Source: Acetobacteraceae bacterium
GTDB taxonomy: Bacteria; Pseudomonadota; Alphaproteobacteria; Acetobacterales; Acetobacteraceae
Length of the DNA: 16,241 nt
Assembly (NCBI GenBank): GCA_003164305.1
Contig: PLSZ01000092.1
Coordinates: 3,414 to 19,654 of the forward strand
Direction of reading: 5' to 3'
In this document: piece by piece, positions 8,738-16,241 of the stretch
How positions within the stretch are numbered: the stretch's first letter is position 1
Layout of the letters: the number at the start of each line of letters is the position of its first letter
Notes under the pieces: model-generated
Seen by the model: the letters and a program-made list of their open reading frames with translations, nothing else
Told to the model about the DNA's origin: nothing
The model's database searches: none
Position numbers and translations under genes: made by a program

Positions 8738-9241
8738 ATGGATCAGGATCTGGCGCGCGTCGATACACAGTTCGTCATGCTCGGGATCGACCGTGAGGTG
8801 TTCGCGGTACCGGTCGAAACCGTGCTTGAAATCCTCGACATGCGGGAACTGTTTCGCGTGCCGGACGCGCCCGCGTATCTCGCCGGATTGCTCGATGTGC
8901 GCGGCCGCGGCGTGCCGGTGATCGACCTGCGCGTGAAGCTCGGTCTTGGTTGCGCGGCGGTCACCGAGGCGACCCGGATCATGGTGCTGGAAGTGCCGCT
9001 GGCCGGGCGGGATCTGGTGCTCGGGCTGATCGCTGACCGGGTCTACGAGGTCGCCTCGCTGGACGACGGCAGGCTGGAACCGGCGCCGGACATCGGCACC
9101 AAATGGCGCTCCGATTACATCCGCGGCGTCGGCCGCCGCGGCGAGCATTTCGTTGTCGTTTTCGATCTCGGCCGTCTGTTCGCGTCCGATGAGCAGGCGT
9201 TCCTCGGCGCCGCCGAGGGCGTCGATCGCGTCGCCGCCTGA
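8738..9241 (+). CDS. cheW: Chemotaxis adaptor CheW (second copy)
   Basis: A 167-residue CheW-fold protein with the core LLDVRGRGVPVIDLRVKLG at 51-69 (Arg55 in the RG turn) and a C-terminal EHFVVVFDLGRLF strand-helix. It starts 3 bp after the poly-HAMP receptor stop; GAGAGGA at 8723-8729, within the end of the receptor gene, is its probable ribosome binding site. It is clearly diverged from the first CheW (for example DVRGRGVPVID against NVRGKVVPLAD), so it is not a fresh duplicate. Its place between the two receptor genes suggests that each receptor may have a preferred adaptor, which is an inference. Confidence 0.92.
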   Translation: MDQDLARVDTQFVMLGIDREVFAVPVETVLEILDMRELFRVPDAPAYLAGLLDVRGRGVPVIDLRVKLGLGCAAVTEATRIMVLEVPLAGRDLVLGLIADRVYEVASLDDGRLEPAPDIGTKWRSDYIRGVGRRGEHFVVVFDLGRLFASDEQAFLGAAEGVDRVAA

Positions 9242-9271
9242 TCATTCGAACCATCTCCGGAGGTCCTCACG

Positions 9272-11542
9272 ATGCGCGTCACGGTGAAACTGAAGCTGGC
9301 GTTGGCGTTCGCGGCCGTCATCGTGGTGTCGGCCATCGCCGCGGTGATCGGCATCAGCAGCCTGGGGTCGCTCAACGCCACGATCGATGAACTGCTCCGA
9401 GGGCCGGTCCAGCGGGTGCAACTGGTTAATACGGTGTTCACCGACCTGATCGCGATATCGCGCGCGGAACGAAGCATTCTCGCCGCGCCCACGGCGGAAC
9501 TGGCGAAGCACTACGACGATGAGATCGTGGACGGGCGTAAGACGTTGGGTTCCCATATGGAACAACTCGACGCGATCACCTCCGCGGCGGGCAAACAGCG
9601 GCTCGCCGTTTTCAGGGGTAATTGGGAAAAATACGTCCCGCTGCAGGATAAATTCCGGGATCTCGTGACGCGCGACAAGGCGCAGGCCACCGACCTGTCG
9701 TACGGCGCGCTGAAAACAGATGTCGACAACGGCAAGGCGCAACTGACCGAAATCGCCACCATCGACAATCAGGTCATGACGGAATCCGAAGCGGACGCGA
9801 CGCGGAATTACCAGAGCGCCCGTATGCTGCTGGTCACCGCGTTGCTGGTGTCGCTGGTCATCGCGGCTTCGGCGGCGACATGGATCGCGTTGAGCATTTC
9901 TCGCGGCATGGCGCGCGTCACCGACCTCGCGCAAGCGGTCGCCATCGGCGATCTCGATCAGTCCGCCACGGTGAGTGGCAACGATGAGATCAAGGACATG
10001 ATCGATGCCCTCAATCGGATGACGGTCAATCTGCGCGCCACGGCGGCCATCGCGGACGCGATCGCCACCGGCGATCTCACCCACGATGTGAAACGTCTCT
10101 CCGACAAGGACACCCTCGGCATTTCGCTGGAACTGATGACGGCCAATCTGCGCGCCACCGCGAAAGTCGCCGATGCGATCGCCGATGGCGACCTGACCTC
10201 GGATGTCAGGCGCCGCTCCGACAAGGATACGCTGGGGATCGCGCTGGAGCGCATGACGGCCAATTTGCGCGCGACGGCGGCGGTCGCCGACGCGATCGCG
10301 GATGGCGACCTGACGGCGGCGGCGAAACGCCTGTCGGATAAGGACATGCTGGGCATTTCGTTGGAGCGTATGACGACGAACCTGCGCGCCACCGCGGTTG
10401 TCGCCGACGCGATCGCCGCCGGCGACTTCACGACCGATGCCCGCCGGCTTTCCAGCAAGGATACACTCGGCATCGCACTGGAGCGGATGACCACCAACCT
10501 GCGCGGGACCGCGAAAGTCGCGGATTCGATCGCCGACGGCGACCTCACGATCGAGGCCAAACCGCTCTCCGCCCGCGACATGCTCGGCACCGCCCTGGAG
10601 CGCATGCTGAGCAAACTGCGCACCGTCGTGACCGAAGCGTCGGGTGCGGCCGACAACGTTTCCTCGGGCAGCGAGCAATTGTCATCGACCGCTGAATCGC
10701 TGTCGCAGGGCGCCACCGAGCAGGCCTCGGCCGCCGAGGAAGCCTCCGCGTCGATGGAACAGATGGCCTCCAACATCAAGCAGAACGCCGACAATGCGTC
10801 GCAGACCGAGAAGATCGCCCGGCAGTCTGCGCAGGACGCGCAAAAGAGCGGGGAGGCGGTCGATCGCGCCGTCGTGGCGATGCAAACGATCGCCGAGAAG
10901 ATCGTCATCGTGCAGGAGATCGCGCGCCAGACCGACCTGCTGGCGTTGAACGCGGCGGTGGAGGCGGCTCGCGCGGGAGAACATGGCAAAGGTTTCGCTG
11001 TCGTCGCCTCGGAGGTGCGCAAGCTGGCGGAGCGCAGCCAGACCGCGGCGACCGAGATCGGCGCGGTGTCCACGCAAACCGTGAAGGCGGCGCGCGAGGC
11101 GGGCGAGATGCTTGGCCGGCTGGTGCCGGACATCAGGAAAACCGCCGAACTGGTGACCGAGATCAGCGCCGCGTGCCGTGAGCAGGACATCGGTGCCGAC
11201 CAGATCAATCAGGCGATTCAGCAGCTCGATAAGGTGACGCAACAGAACGCCAGCGCCTCCGAACAGATGTCGGCCACGTCGGAGGAACTCGCGGGTCAGG
11301 CCGAGCAGTTGCAGTCCAGCATCGCGTATTTCCGGCTGGAAACGAACCCCCCGGCGGTGGGGGGCCGGCCGGTCGTTACCCGGCGCCCCGCCGCGCCACC
11401 GATCCCCGCCCGGCCGGCGAAACAGGCTCCCGCGTATTCGAACCTCGCGCGTAACGCCAACGGCAAGGTTAAGCGCGGCCATGTGCTCAATCTCAGCAAC
11501 GGCGGCGCGGATCAGCATGATGCCGAATTCGAGCGGATGTGA
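9272..11542 (+). CDS. Membrane methyl-accepting chemotaxis protein with tandem short HAMP repeats
   Basis: A 756-residue transmembrane receptor. TM1 is at about 7-29 ([13 protein letters not shown] region), followed by a helical periplasmic four-helix-bundle-type sensor (30-184) and TM2 at about 185-207. A conventional HAMP at 208-252 is followed by five tandem 39-residue HAMP-like repeats (253-447) with the pattern [18 protein letters not shown]...[13 protein letters not shown]. The signalling domain has the conserved tip at 546-589 ([18 protein letters not shown]) and ends in a Pro-rich linker plus [13 protein letters not shown]. From about residue 457 it is closely similar to the soluble receptor, but the DNA differs at many synonymous sites, so the duplication is old. 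A strong GGAGGT at 9259-9264 precedes the ATG by seven bases. The ligand is unknown. Confidence 0.94.
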   Translation: MRVTVKLKLALAFAAVIVVSAIAAVIGISSLGSLNATIDELLRGPVQRVQLVNTVFTDLIAISRAERSILAAPTAELAKHYDDEIVDGRKTLGSHMEQLDAITSAAGKQRLAVFRGNWEKYVPLQDKFRDLVTRDKAQATDLSYGALKTDVDNGKAQLTEIATIDNQVMTESEADATRNYQSARMLLVTALLVSLVIAASAATWIALSISRGMARVTDLAQAVAIGDLDQSATVSGNDEIKDMIDALNRMTVNLRATAAIADAIATGDLTHDVKRLSDKDTLGISLELMTANLRATAKVADAIADGDLTSDVRRRSDKDTLGIALERMTANLRATAAVADAIADGDLTAAAKRLSDKDMLGISLERMTTNLRATAVVADAIAAGDFTTDARRLSSKDTLGIALERMTTNLRGTAKVADSIADGDLTIEAKPLSARDMLGTALERMLSKLRTVVTEASGAADNVSSGSEQLSSTAESLSQGATEQASAAEEASASMEQMASNIKQNADNASQTEKIARQSAQDAQKSGEAVDRAVVAMQTIAEKIVIVQEIARQTDLLALNAAVEAARAGEHGKGFAVVASEVRKLAERSQTAATEIGAVSTQTVKAAREAGEMLGRLVPDIRKTAELVTEISAACREQDIGADQINQAIQQLDKVTQQNASASEQMSATSEELAGQAEQLQSSIAYFRLETNPPAVGGRPVVTRRPAAPPIPARPAKQAPAYSNLARNANGKVKRGHVLNLSNGGADQHDAEFERM
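10028..10612 (+). repeat. Five tandem 117-bp units encoding 39-residue HAMP-like repeats
   Basis: Residues 253-291, 292-330, 331-369, 370-408 and 409-447 of the membrane receptor start with NLR(A/G)TA and contain a GD(L/F)T turn and a DTLG/DMLG-ALERM helix. The spacing is exactly 39 codons each time. The DNA of the units has diverged more than in the 273-bp units of the soluble receptor, so this array is older or more constrained. Confidence 0.88.
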
Positions 11543-11546
11543 GCGC

Positions 11547-12413
11547 ATGACCCGCGCGCCGGGGTTCACGGCCACGCCCTCCGACGAGCAGGATCGCCTC
11601 AGCCCGCGTAATTTCCAACGGTTGGCGTCCTTCATCGAGAGCTACAGCGGCATCAAGATGCCCTCGACCAAGATCACCATGATCGAGGGCCGGCTGCGCA
11701 AGCGCCTGCGTGCCACCGGGATGCCGACCCTGAAGCAATATTGCGACTATCTGTTCGACAAGGACGGTCTCGCCTCCGAGGCCGTGCAACTGATCGACGT
11801 CATGACCACGAACAAAACGGAGTTCTTTCGCGAGCCGGACCATTTCCGCTTCCTCGCCGACCAGGCCGTGCCGATGTTGCAGGCCAGCGGCCGCGGTACG
11901 GCGTTGAAGGTCTGGAGCGCCGCATGCTCGATCGGTGCCGAACCCTACACAATCGCGATGGTGCTCGCCGATCTGGCGCAACAGCCGACGGGACCGCGTT
12001 ATGGCATCACCGCGACCGATCTCAGCACCGAGGTGCTGGATACGGCGATGTCCGGCATCTATCCCGAGGCGATGGTCAAACCGGTGCCGCCCGAATTGCG
12101 CCGCCGCTATGTCATGCGTTCCCGGGATCGCGCCCGCCAGCAGGTCCGCATCGTGCCCGAGTTGCGCGCCGCCGTGCGATTCGCCCGCCTCAACCTGATG
12201 GAGGTGCCGTATCAGGTCGATCGCGAAATGGACGTGATCTTCTGCCGCAACATCCTGATCTATTTCGATAAGGAAACGCAACAGGGCGTGCTGCGGCATT
12301 TGACCGATCATTTGCGCGTCGGCGGCTTCCTGTTTCTGGGCCACTCGGAAACGCTGACCGGGATGCGTTTGCCCCTGGAACCGGTGGGCCCCACCGTGTT
12401 CCGCAAGCGGTAG
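11547..12413 (+). CDS. cheR: Chemotaxis protein methyltransferase CheR
   Basis: A 288-residue SAM-dependent methyltransferase that methylates receptor glutamates. The N-terminal helical domain (20-85) leads into TTNKTEFFRE (87-96), the SAM-binding loop SAACSIGAEPYT (124-135, usually SAGCSTGEEPYT), Asp158 in TATD, and the FCRNILIYF motif (232-240) with GHSE at 265-268. The length is that of a plain CheR without TPR repeats. The start at 11547 lies 4 bp after the receptor stop and is preferred to 11481, which would overlap the receptor by 60 bases. The small departures in the SAM loop (A for G, I for T, A for E) are unusual but the fold-defining residues remain. Confidence 0.94.
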   Translation: MTRAPGFTATPSDEQDRLSPRNFQRLASFIESYSGIKMPSTKITMIEGRLRKRLRATGMPTLKQYCDYLFDKDGLASEAVQLIDVMTTNKTEFFREPDHFRFLADQAVPMLQASGRGTALKVWSAACSIGAEPYTIAMVLADLAQQPTGPRYGITATDLSTEVLDTAMSGIYPEAMVKPVPPELRRRYVMRSRDRARQQVRIVPELRAAVRFARLNLMEVPYQVDREMDVIFCRNILIYFDKETQQGVLRHLTDHLRVGGFLFLGHSETLTGMRLPLEPVGPTVFRKR

Positions 12414-12419
12414 CGTCGC

Positions 12420-13514
12420 ATGGCCCGCAAAGTTCGTGTCCTGATCGTCGATGATTCCGCCTCGGTCCGCCAGACGATGACCGCGATCCTGTCCGCCGAC
12501 CCCGACATCGAGGTCATCGGCACCGCGTCCGATCCCTTCGTCGCCGCCCGCCGCATCCAGGAGGAGGTGCCCGACGTCATCACGCTCGACGTCGAAATGC
12601 CGCGCATGGACGGCATCACCTTCCTGCGTAAGTTGATGGCACAACATCCGTTGCCGGTGGTGATGTGTTCCTCGCTGACCGAGGACGGCTCGGCGACGCT
12701 GATGCAGGCGCTGGAAGCGGGCGCGGTCGATGTCATCCTGAAACCGCGGCTGGATGTGCCGGAATTCCTCCGAGAAGCCAGCATCCGTATCTGTGATTCC
12801 GTCAAAGCCGCCGGGCGGGCACGGCTGCGGCGCGGTGCGGCGCCTGCCTCGCGCCCGCCCACCGGCGCGATGGTACCGCAGCCTAAGTTGACCGCCGACG
12901 TCATGATCGCGGCGCCGGTCGCGGGTCAGGCGATGGCCCGCACGACCGAAACGATCGTCGTCGTCGGCGCTTCCACCGGCGGCACGGAATCCTTGCGTGT
13001 GGTGCTGGAGGCTTTGCCCGCGGATTGTCCCGCCATCGCCATCGTCCAGCATATGCCGGAGAAATTCACGGAGGCGTTCGCGCGTCGCCTCGACAGCCTG
13101 TGCGCGATGGAGGTGAAGGAAGCCGCCGACGGCGATACGATGTTGCGGGGCCGCGTGCTGATCGCGCCCGGCAACCGCCACATGCTGTTGCAACGCAGCG
13201 GCTCGCGATATTACGTCGCGATCCGGGACGGCCAGTTGGTATCCCGGCACCGGCCATCGGTGGATGTGCTGTTCCGTTCGGCCGCGCGGTTCGCGGGCGT
13301 CAACGCTCTCGGCATCATCATGACCGGCATGGGCGACGACGGCGCGCGCGGCCTGAGCGAAATGAAAGACGTGGGTGCCGCGACGATCGCCCAGGATGAG
13401 GCGACGTCGGTGGTGTTCGGGATGCCGAAGGAGGCGATCGCGCGCGGGGCCGCCAATAAGATCCTGCCGCTGGAAACGCTCGCCGGCGAGATCATGCGGG
13501 CCGGCAAACGATGA
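12420..13514 (+). CDS. cheB: Protein-glutamate methylesterase/deamidase CheB
   Basis: A 364-residue CheB with an N-terminal receiver (Asp11/Asp12, phosphoacceptor Asp57 in TLDVEMP, Lys109) and a C-terminal methylesterase whose triad is visible: Ser185 in GASTGG, His211 in QHMP and Asp307 in GMGDDGA. The two domains are joined by a long Ala/Pro-rich linker (about 125-175). It removes methyl groups from receptors and is activated by phosphorylation from CheA. It begins 6 bp after cheR with only a weak ribosome binding site and overlaps cheD by ATGA, so it is probably translationally coupled on both sides. Confidence 0.95.
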   Translation: MARKVRVLIVDDSASVRQTMTAILSADPDIEVIGTASDPFVAARRIQEEVPDVITLDVEMPRMDGITFLRKLMAQHPLPVVMCSSLTEDGSATLMQALEAGAVDVILKPRLDVPEFLREASIRICDSVKAAGRARLRRGAAPASRPPTGAMVPQPKLTADVMIAAPVAGQAMARTTETIVVVGASTGGTESLRVVLEALPADCPAIAIVQHMPEKFTEAFARRLDSLCAMEVKEAADGDTMLRGRVLIAPGNRHMLLQRSGSRYYVAIRDGQLVSRHRPSVDVLFRSAARFAGVNALGIIMTGMGDDGARGLSEMKDVGAATIAQDEATSVVFGMPKEAIARGAANKILPLETLAGEIMRAGKR

Positions 13515-14113
13515 GTTCCTCCCGCCCCGTACCAGTCCTCAAGCCCTTGCCATGGGCCACACCCTGGGCGCCGCTGGCTCTGGTGGAGATCCCGCCGGTG
13601 ACGAATGCCACGCCGGGCCAGGTTTCGCTGATGCAAGGCGACGTGCGTTGCAGCGCCAATCCGGCGATTTTGACGACCGTGCTTGGTTCCTGCGTGGCCG
13701 TCTGCCTCTGGGACAAGGTGCGCGGCGCCGGCGGAATGAACCATTTCGTGCTGCCAAATGACCGGCACGGTGAGAAAAGCACGCGTTATGGCGACGTGGC
13801 GATCGACGAACTGGAAGCGGCGCTGCTGCGCCTCGGCTGCCGGATGTCCGATTTGGAGGCCAAGGTCTTCGGGGGTGCCGCGGTCCTGCCGTTCGCCGGG
13901 GGGGAAACAGTCGGGTCGAACAACGTGCGCCTCGCGCTGGAGAGACTGAGCCGCGATCGTATCCGGATCGTCGCGCAGCGCACCGGCGGTATTCTGGGGC
14001 AGCAGATCCGGTTTCATACCCGGACCGGCGACGCGTTCGTCCGCTATATTCCCGCCGGCATCCGCGGCGGCTTTCCGGCCGATCCCACGACACGCGAGGG
14101 TTTCGTTACGTAA
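13511..14113 (+). CDS. cheD: Chemoreceptor glutamine deamidase CheD
   Basis: A 200-residue CheD, longer than the usual 150-170 because of a Pro-rich N-terminal extension of about 35 residues. The catalytic triad matches Thermotoga CheD by spacing: Thr55, Cys61 in LGSC and His78 in GMNHF. Other signatures are the [10 protein letters not shown] helix (92-101), KVFGGA (118-123) and GSNNV (135-139). It deamidates receptor glutamines to make them methylatable and, in some bacteria, partners CheC. No cheC is visible here. It overlaps the end of cheB (ATGA) and closes the rightward operon. The start could be internal, but no better in-frame ATG with a ribosome binding site precedes the core. Confidence 0.94.
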   Translation: MSSSRPVPVLKPLPWATPWAPLALVEIPPVTNATPGQVSLMQGDVRCSANPAILTTVLGSCVAVCLWDKVRGAGGMNHFVLPNDRHGEKSTRYGDVAIDELEAALLRLGCRMSDLEAKVFGGAAVLPFAGGETVGSNNVRLALERLSRDRIRIVAQRTGGILGQQIRFHTRTGDAFVRYIPAGIRGGFPADPTTREGFVT

Positions 14114-14121
14114 ACCCCACG

Positions 14122-15894
14122 CTAAAACAGGAAATCTTCCAACCCGGCGGCGAGCGTCACGGGTTCCGCTGTCTCGACCGGCGTCCGGCCGAGGCAGCGA
14201 TCATGCACCGCCCGCTCATTCGCCATCGTATAGCCCGCCGCCATCGTCTCCAGCATCTTCGCCACACCGGGCGGCAGATCGGTCAGACTGGCCTGTCCCA
14301 GAGGCGACAGCCCGCTCAGCGTCTCCGCCCCGTCGCGCAGCACGCCGCCGATTTTGTCGTGTTCTTCCAGATCGGCGACCGTTTCCACCAGCAAGCGCAC
14401 GACCCGTTCGCTGTCGCGGTCCAGATCGGTCACCGCGACATCCAGGATTTCCCGCATCCGCCGCAGCGTGGCGTGCGAGCGCCGCACCGGTTCCGTGCTC
14501 TCGGCGGTCAGCGGCGACCGGTCTGTTCCGGTGCCCACTCCCAACGCACCGCTGATGCCGGCGATGGTTTCGACTTCCTCCATCAGGCCACCGGCTGCTT
14601 TCGAAAATTCCGTCGCGTAGGTTCGCAATTCCTGGGCGATCAAACTCAGCGCCAGGCCGTCACGACCGACCCGCGCGCATTTGAAGGTGGTGTTGAGACC
14701 CATGATGCGGATGTCGTCCTCCAGGGACTGCACATTCCGCAAATGCCGGCACAGGCTGGCCGTCGTTTCGGACACGCTGGCCGCGACACCGGCCACCGCG
14801 GCCCGCGCTGTCTCGAACCCCTCCAGCAGCGCCAGCGCCTCGCCGACCTCGCTCTCCAGTTCGACCATGAAGTTGCCGCCATCATGTTCCGCCGAACCGC
14901 GCGCCGCGTTGCCCAAACTCCGCAGCGCCTCGGCCTCGGAAGCCAGGGTGTTGAGCGAGCCGGCGACGCGGCCCACGTCGCGGTCGAAGTCGCGCGCGGC
15001 GTCGGCGAGCTGCGCCGATTGCAGAGTCTGGGACGCGGCGGCGAAGATCCGTTGTTCGTCGCGGTTGAGACCCGCGGTCGAGGCCCCTTCGGTCAGCCCC
15101 AGGGCGAATTCGGCGTGTTCGAGGCGCTGTCGGGTGATATCGCCGATCTGCAATGCCACGATCGCGTCGGCGATGCGTTGACGCACGCGCGCGCTGCCGG
15201 ACTGCACCTCCTGATGCGACCGCGCGGCGCGTTCGTGTTGCGATGCGATCGATCGCACCGTCGTCGAAAGGCGTCGCGTGATCGAAGTGGCGGCCTCTTG
15301 CTGAAAGGCTTCGAACCGCGACTGACCCGCTTGCGCCTCCAGCGCGAGTCGTCCGGCGGCCAGCAACTCGGCCGTGAAACGATCGAGGGTCCGTTTCGCG
15401 ACGCTCACGGTTCGCGTGATTTCGTCCGCGAACGACGAGAAATCGACGCGTGTCGCGTCGAGCCCGGCGGCCGCGATTCTGGCGTTCATCGCCAGTGCGT
15501 CGACGTATTCAAGGGAGGTTTTCATCCGCGCGACGCGCCGCGCGATCGCCTCGGTCATTCCGTGCATGTCGTGGAACCGGGCGCTTTCCTTGCCCTGATC
15601 CCGCGCGAGGTCGTTGATCCGCTCGGCGGTTCGAGATAGCGCCGTCAGAGCCTCATTGAGGTTCTCGCCGCCAAGGCCTTCCAGCACCGCTTCGGATCCC
15701 GCCGTCATTTTCGCGAGGATTTCGACGGACGCTTCCAGCGCCTTGCCGGCCTTCAGGAAGGTTGTCTCGATCAGCGCGGAGGCGGATCGGATCGCCGGCA
15801 GCGCGCCCGCGGCATCGTCGTGGGGCACATCCCTCATGCCACGGATAGGTGAGTCATTCGATTTTCGCCCGGTTTGTATGCTGCTCTCCGTCAT
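14122..15894 (-). CDS. Soluble receptor-like helical protein with two degenerate signalling tips and a CheZ-like motif
   Basis: A 590-residue, largely helical protein with no membrane segment. Two regions resemble degenerate chemoreceptor hairpin tips: 129-172 (VDALAMNARIAAAG...) and 393-433 (IMGLNTTFKCARVG...LIAQELRTYA), about 264 residues apart. Each is followed after about 110 residues by a related helix; the first carries LQIGDITRQRLEHA (249-262) with the DxxxQ spacing of the CheZ catalytic motif, the second LEEHDKIGG lacks the Gln. The C terminus AAGLEDFLF recalls the CheY-binding tail of CheZ. The methylation consensus and the invariant receptor tip are lost, so a classical receptor role is doubtful. 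The ATG at 15894 is preferred over 16077, because the extra 61 codons come from an intergenic repeat; no strong ribosome binding site is seen. It converges on cheD with 8 bp between stops. The gene is real with good confidence; its function is inferred. Confidence 0.85.
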   Translation of the reverse strand: MTESSIQTGRKSNDSPIRGMRDVPHDDAAGALPAIRSASALIETTFLKAGKALEASVEILAKMTAGSEAVLEGLGGENLNEALTALSRTAERINDLARDQGKESARFHDMHGMTEAIARRVARMKTSLEYVDALAMNARIAAAGLDATRVDFSSFADEITRTVSVAKRTLDRFTAELLAAGRLALEAQAGQSRFEAFQQEAATSITRRLSTTVRSIASQHERAARSHQEVQSGSARVRQRIADAIVALQIGDITRQRLEHAEFALGLTEGASTAGLNRDEQRIFAAASQTLQSAQLADAARDFDRDVGRVAGSLNTLASEAEALRSLGNAARGSAEHDGGNFMVELESEVGEALALLEGFETARAAVAGVAASVSETTASLCRHLRNVQSLEDDIRIMGLNTTFKCARVGRDGLALSLIAQELRTYATEFSKAAGGLMEEVETIAGISGALGVGTGTDRSPLTAESTEPVRRSHATLRRMREILDVAVTDLDRDSERVVRLLVETVADLEEHDKIGGVLRDGAETLSGLSPLGQASLTDLPPGVAKMLETMAAGYTMANERAVHDRCLGRTPVETAEPVTLAAGLEDFLF

Positions 15895-15947
15895 GAATTC
15901 ATGCCGACCCACGTTGACGTAGACCCTTGGTCGAGACGACACTGTAA

Positions 15948-16055
15948 CGTCATCCTCGGGCTTGACCCGAGGATCCGCCTGCACAGAAACCGTGCCCGAT
16001 CTGAGAGCACTCGGCCTGCATCGCGAGATGCCAGGGTCAAGGCCCTGGCATGACG
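15948..16055. repeat. 108-bp double-hairpin intergenic repeat (REP/MITE-like)
   Basis: Two 9-bp perfect hairpins flank about 53 bp: atcctcggg/cccgaggat (15952-15960 and 15966-15974) and atgccaggg/ccctggcat (16028-16036 and 16043-16051). The element begins cgtcat and ends atgacg, so its ends are inverted. The first hairpin matches the type at 1246-1268. Repeats of this design, with a gtcat-stem-cttga-stem unit, are widespread between genes in alphaproteobacteria. No transposase is present. Confidence 0.8.
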
Positions 16056-16133
16056 GGATGGGTGGCCGGTACGTCATTTCTTTGGCCGGTTGCTATAACG
16101 GCCGGGTACATAGGCCTCTGCAACCGTTAAGAT

Positions 16134-16167
16134 ACGGTCAAGATCGGCCGCCGCGGGGTTTGACCGT
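16134..16167. repeat. Inverted repeat near the right edge
   Basis: The arms acggtcaa (16134-16141) and ttgaccgt (16160-16167) are perfect 8-bp complements separated by 18 bases. A second short pair, accgt (16123-16127) and acggt (16134-16138), overlaps it. There is no T-run beside it, so it is not a classical intrinsic terminator. It could be an operator or the 3' hairpin of a gene entering from the right. Confidence 0.45.
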
Positions 16168-16187
16168 GGTGCGGCGCTTGTTGGTTC

Positions 16188-16241
16188 CTACCGCCGACGC
16201 AACGACTGGACGTCGCGCACCGCGCCGCGCGCCGCGCTGGT
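16188..16241 (-). CDS. Possible C-terminal end of a minus-strand gene (partial, very short)
   Basis: On the minus strand a frame open at the window edge ends at TAG (16188-16190) after 17 codons, 16 of which have G or C in the third position, as expected for coding DNA in this genome. The residues (…AVRDVQSLRRR) are too few to identify. An alternative minus frame stays open to a TGA at 16138-16140 and ends in a basic tail (TNKRRTTVKPRGGRS), but its third positions are less GC-rich. Either, or neither, may be real. Confidence 0.3.
   Translation of the reverse strand, partial: TSAARGAVRDVQSLRRR

Larger units (their letters stand above)
15895..16187. other. Non-coding region with palindromic repeats upstream of the receptor-like gene
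   Basis: This stretch contains the double-hairpin repeat at 15948-16055 and the inverted repeat at 16134-16167. A minus-strand frame stays open through most of it, but its translation (for example DPRVKPEDD) is the familiar product of an alphaproteobacterial intergenic repeat and not protein sequence. A promoter for the minus-strand gene should lie here or just upstream of the repeat; no convincing -35/-10 pair was found. Confidence 0.6.

Noticed and set aside
9242..10678. A 478-codon minus-strand frame with internal repeats
   Set aside because: The repeats are only the antisense image of the HAMP repeats in the membrane receptor, whose plus-strand frame has clear TM and HAMP features.
11493..13250. 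A 585-codon open frame on the minus strand across cheR and cheB
   Set aside because: It is antisense to two genes with complete catalytic motifs. Long antisense frames are expected in high-GC DNA, and its translation is His/Gly/Arg-rich without family features.
14203..15639. A 478-codon plus-strand frame opposite the receptor-like gene
   Set aside because: The minus frame shows helical heptads, MCP-like tips and a coherent C terminus; the plus frame is Arg/Gly/His-rich and featureless.
15948..16055. Double hairpin considered as an insertion sequence or attachment site
   Set aside because: It is only 108 bp, contains no transposase or integrase gene, and no target-site duplication is evident.

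Overview
The window is high-GC DNA with the codon habits of an alphaproteobacterium. The gene content, the CheA type, and an intergenic palindromic repeat whose conceptual translation gives the tell-tale DPRVKPEDD string suggest Rhodospirillales (possibly Acetobacteraceae-like). This placement is inferred from sequence style; there is no rRNA or other marker gene here.

Layout. The left edge (1-1193) holds the 3' end of a class II aldolase/adducin-type gene, then a D-2-hydroxyacid dehydrogenase. A 329-bp non-coding gap (1194-1522) carries a small palindromic repeat. Next is a seven-bladed virginiamycin-B-lyase-like beta-propeller protein (1523-2431). After a 225-bp gap with an AT-rich stretch, a compact ten-gene chemosensory operon runs rightward from 2657 to 14113: STAS protein, cheY, cheA, cheW, a soluble poly-HAMP receptor, a second cheW, a membrane receptor with tandem short HAMP repeats, cheR, cheB and cheD. 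Several junctions overlap (STAS/cheY, cheY/cheA, cheB/cheD) and the rest are close, so most of it is probably one transcript. The largest internal gap is 120 bp, before the first receptor.

Facing the operon, and ending 8 bp from cheD, is a minus-strand gene (14122-15894). It encodes a 590-residue soluble helical protein with two degenerate receptor-type signalling tips, a CheZ-like DITRQ motif and a CheZ-like acidic/hydrophobic C terminus. Upstream of it lies a 108-bp double-hairpin repeat, which is probably not part of the gene although the frame stays open through it. The right edge may hold the last codons of another minus-strand gene.

How it fits together. CheA (HPt, P2-like, dimerisation, kinase and CheW-like domains) would be coupled through the two CheW proteins to a membrane receptor and a cytoplasmic receptor that share nearly the same signalling domain and the same C-terminal tail. 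CheR, CheB and CheD provide methylation, demethylation and deamidation. CheY is the output. No recognisable cheZ, cheC or cheX is present, which makes the opposing double-tip protein the best local candidate for a CheY phosphatase or modulator. No flagellar genes are visible, so the controlled output cannot be named.
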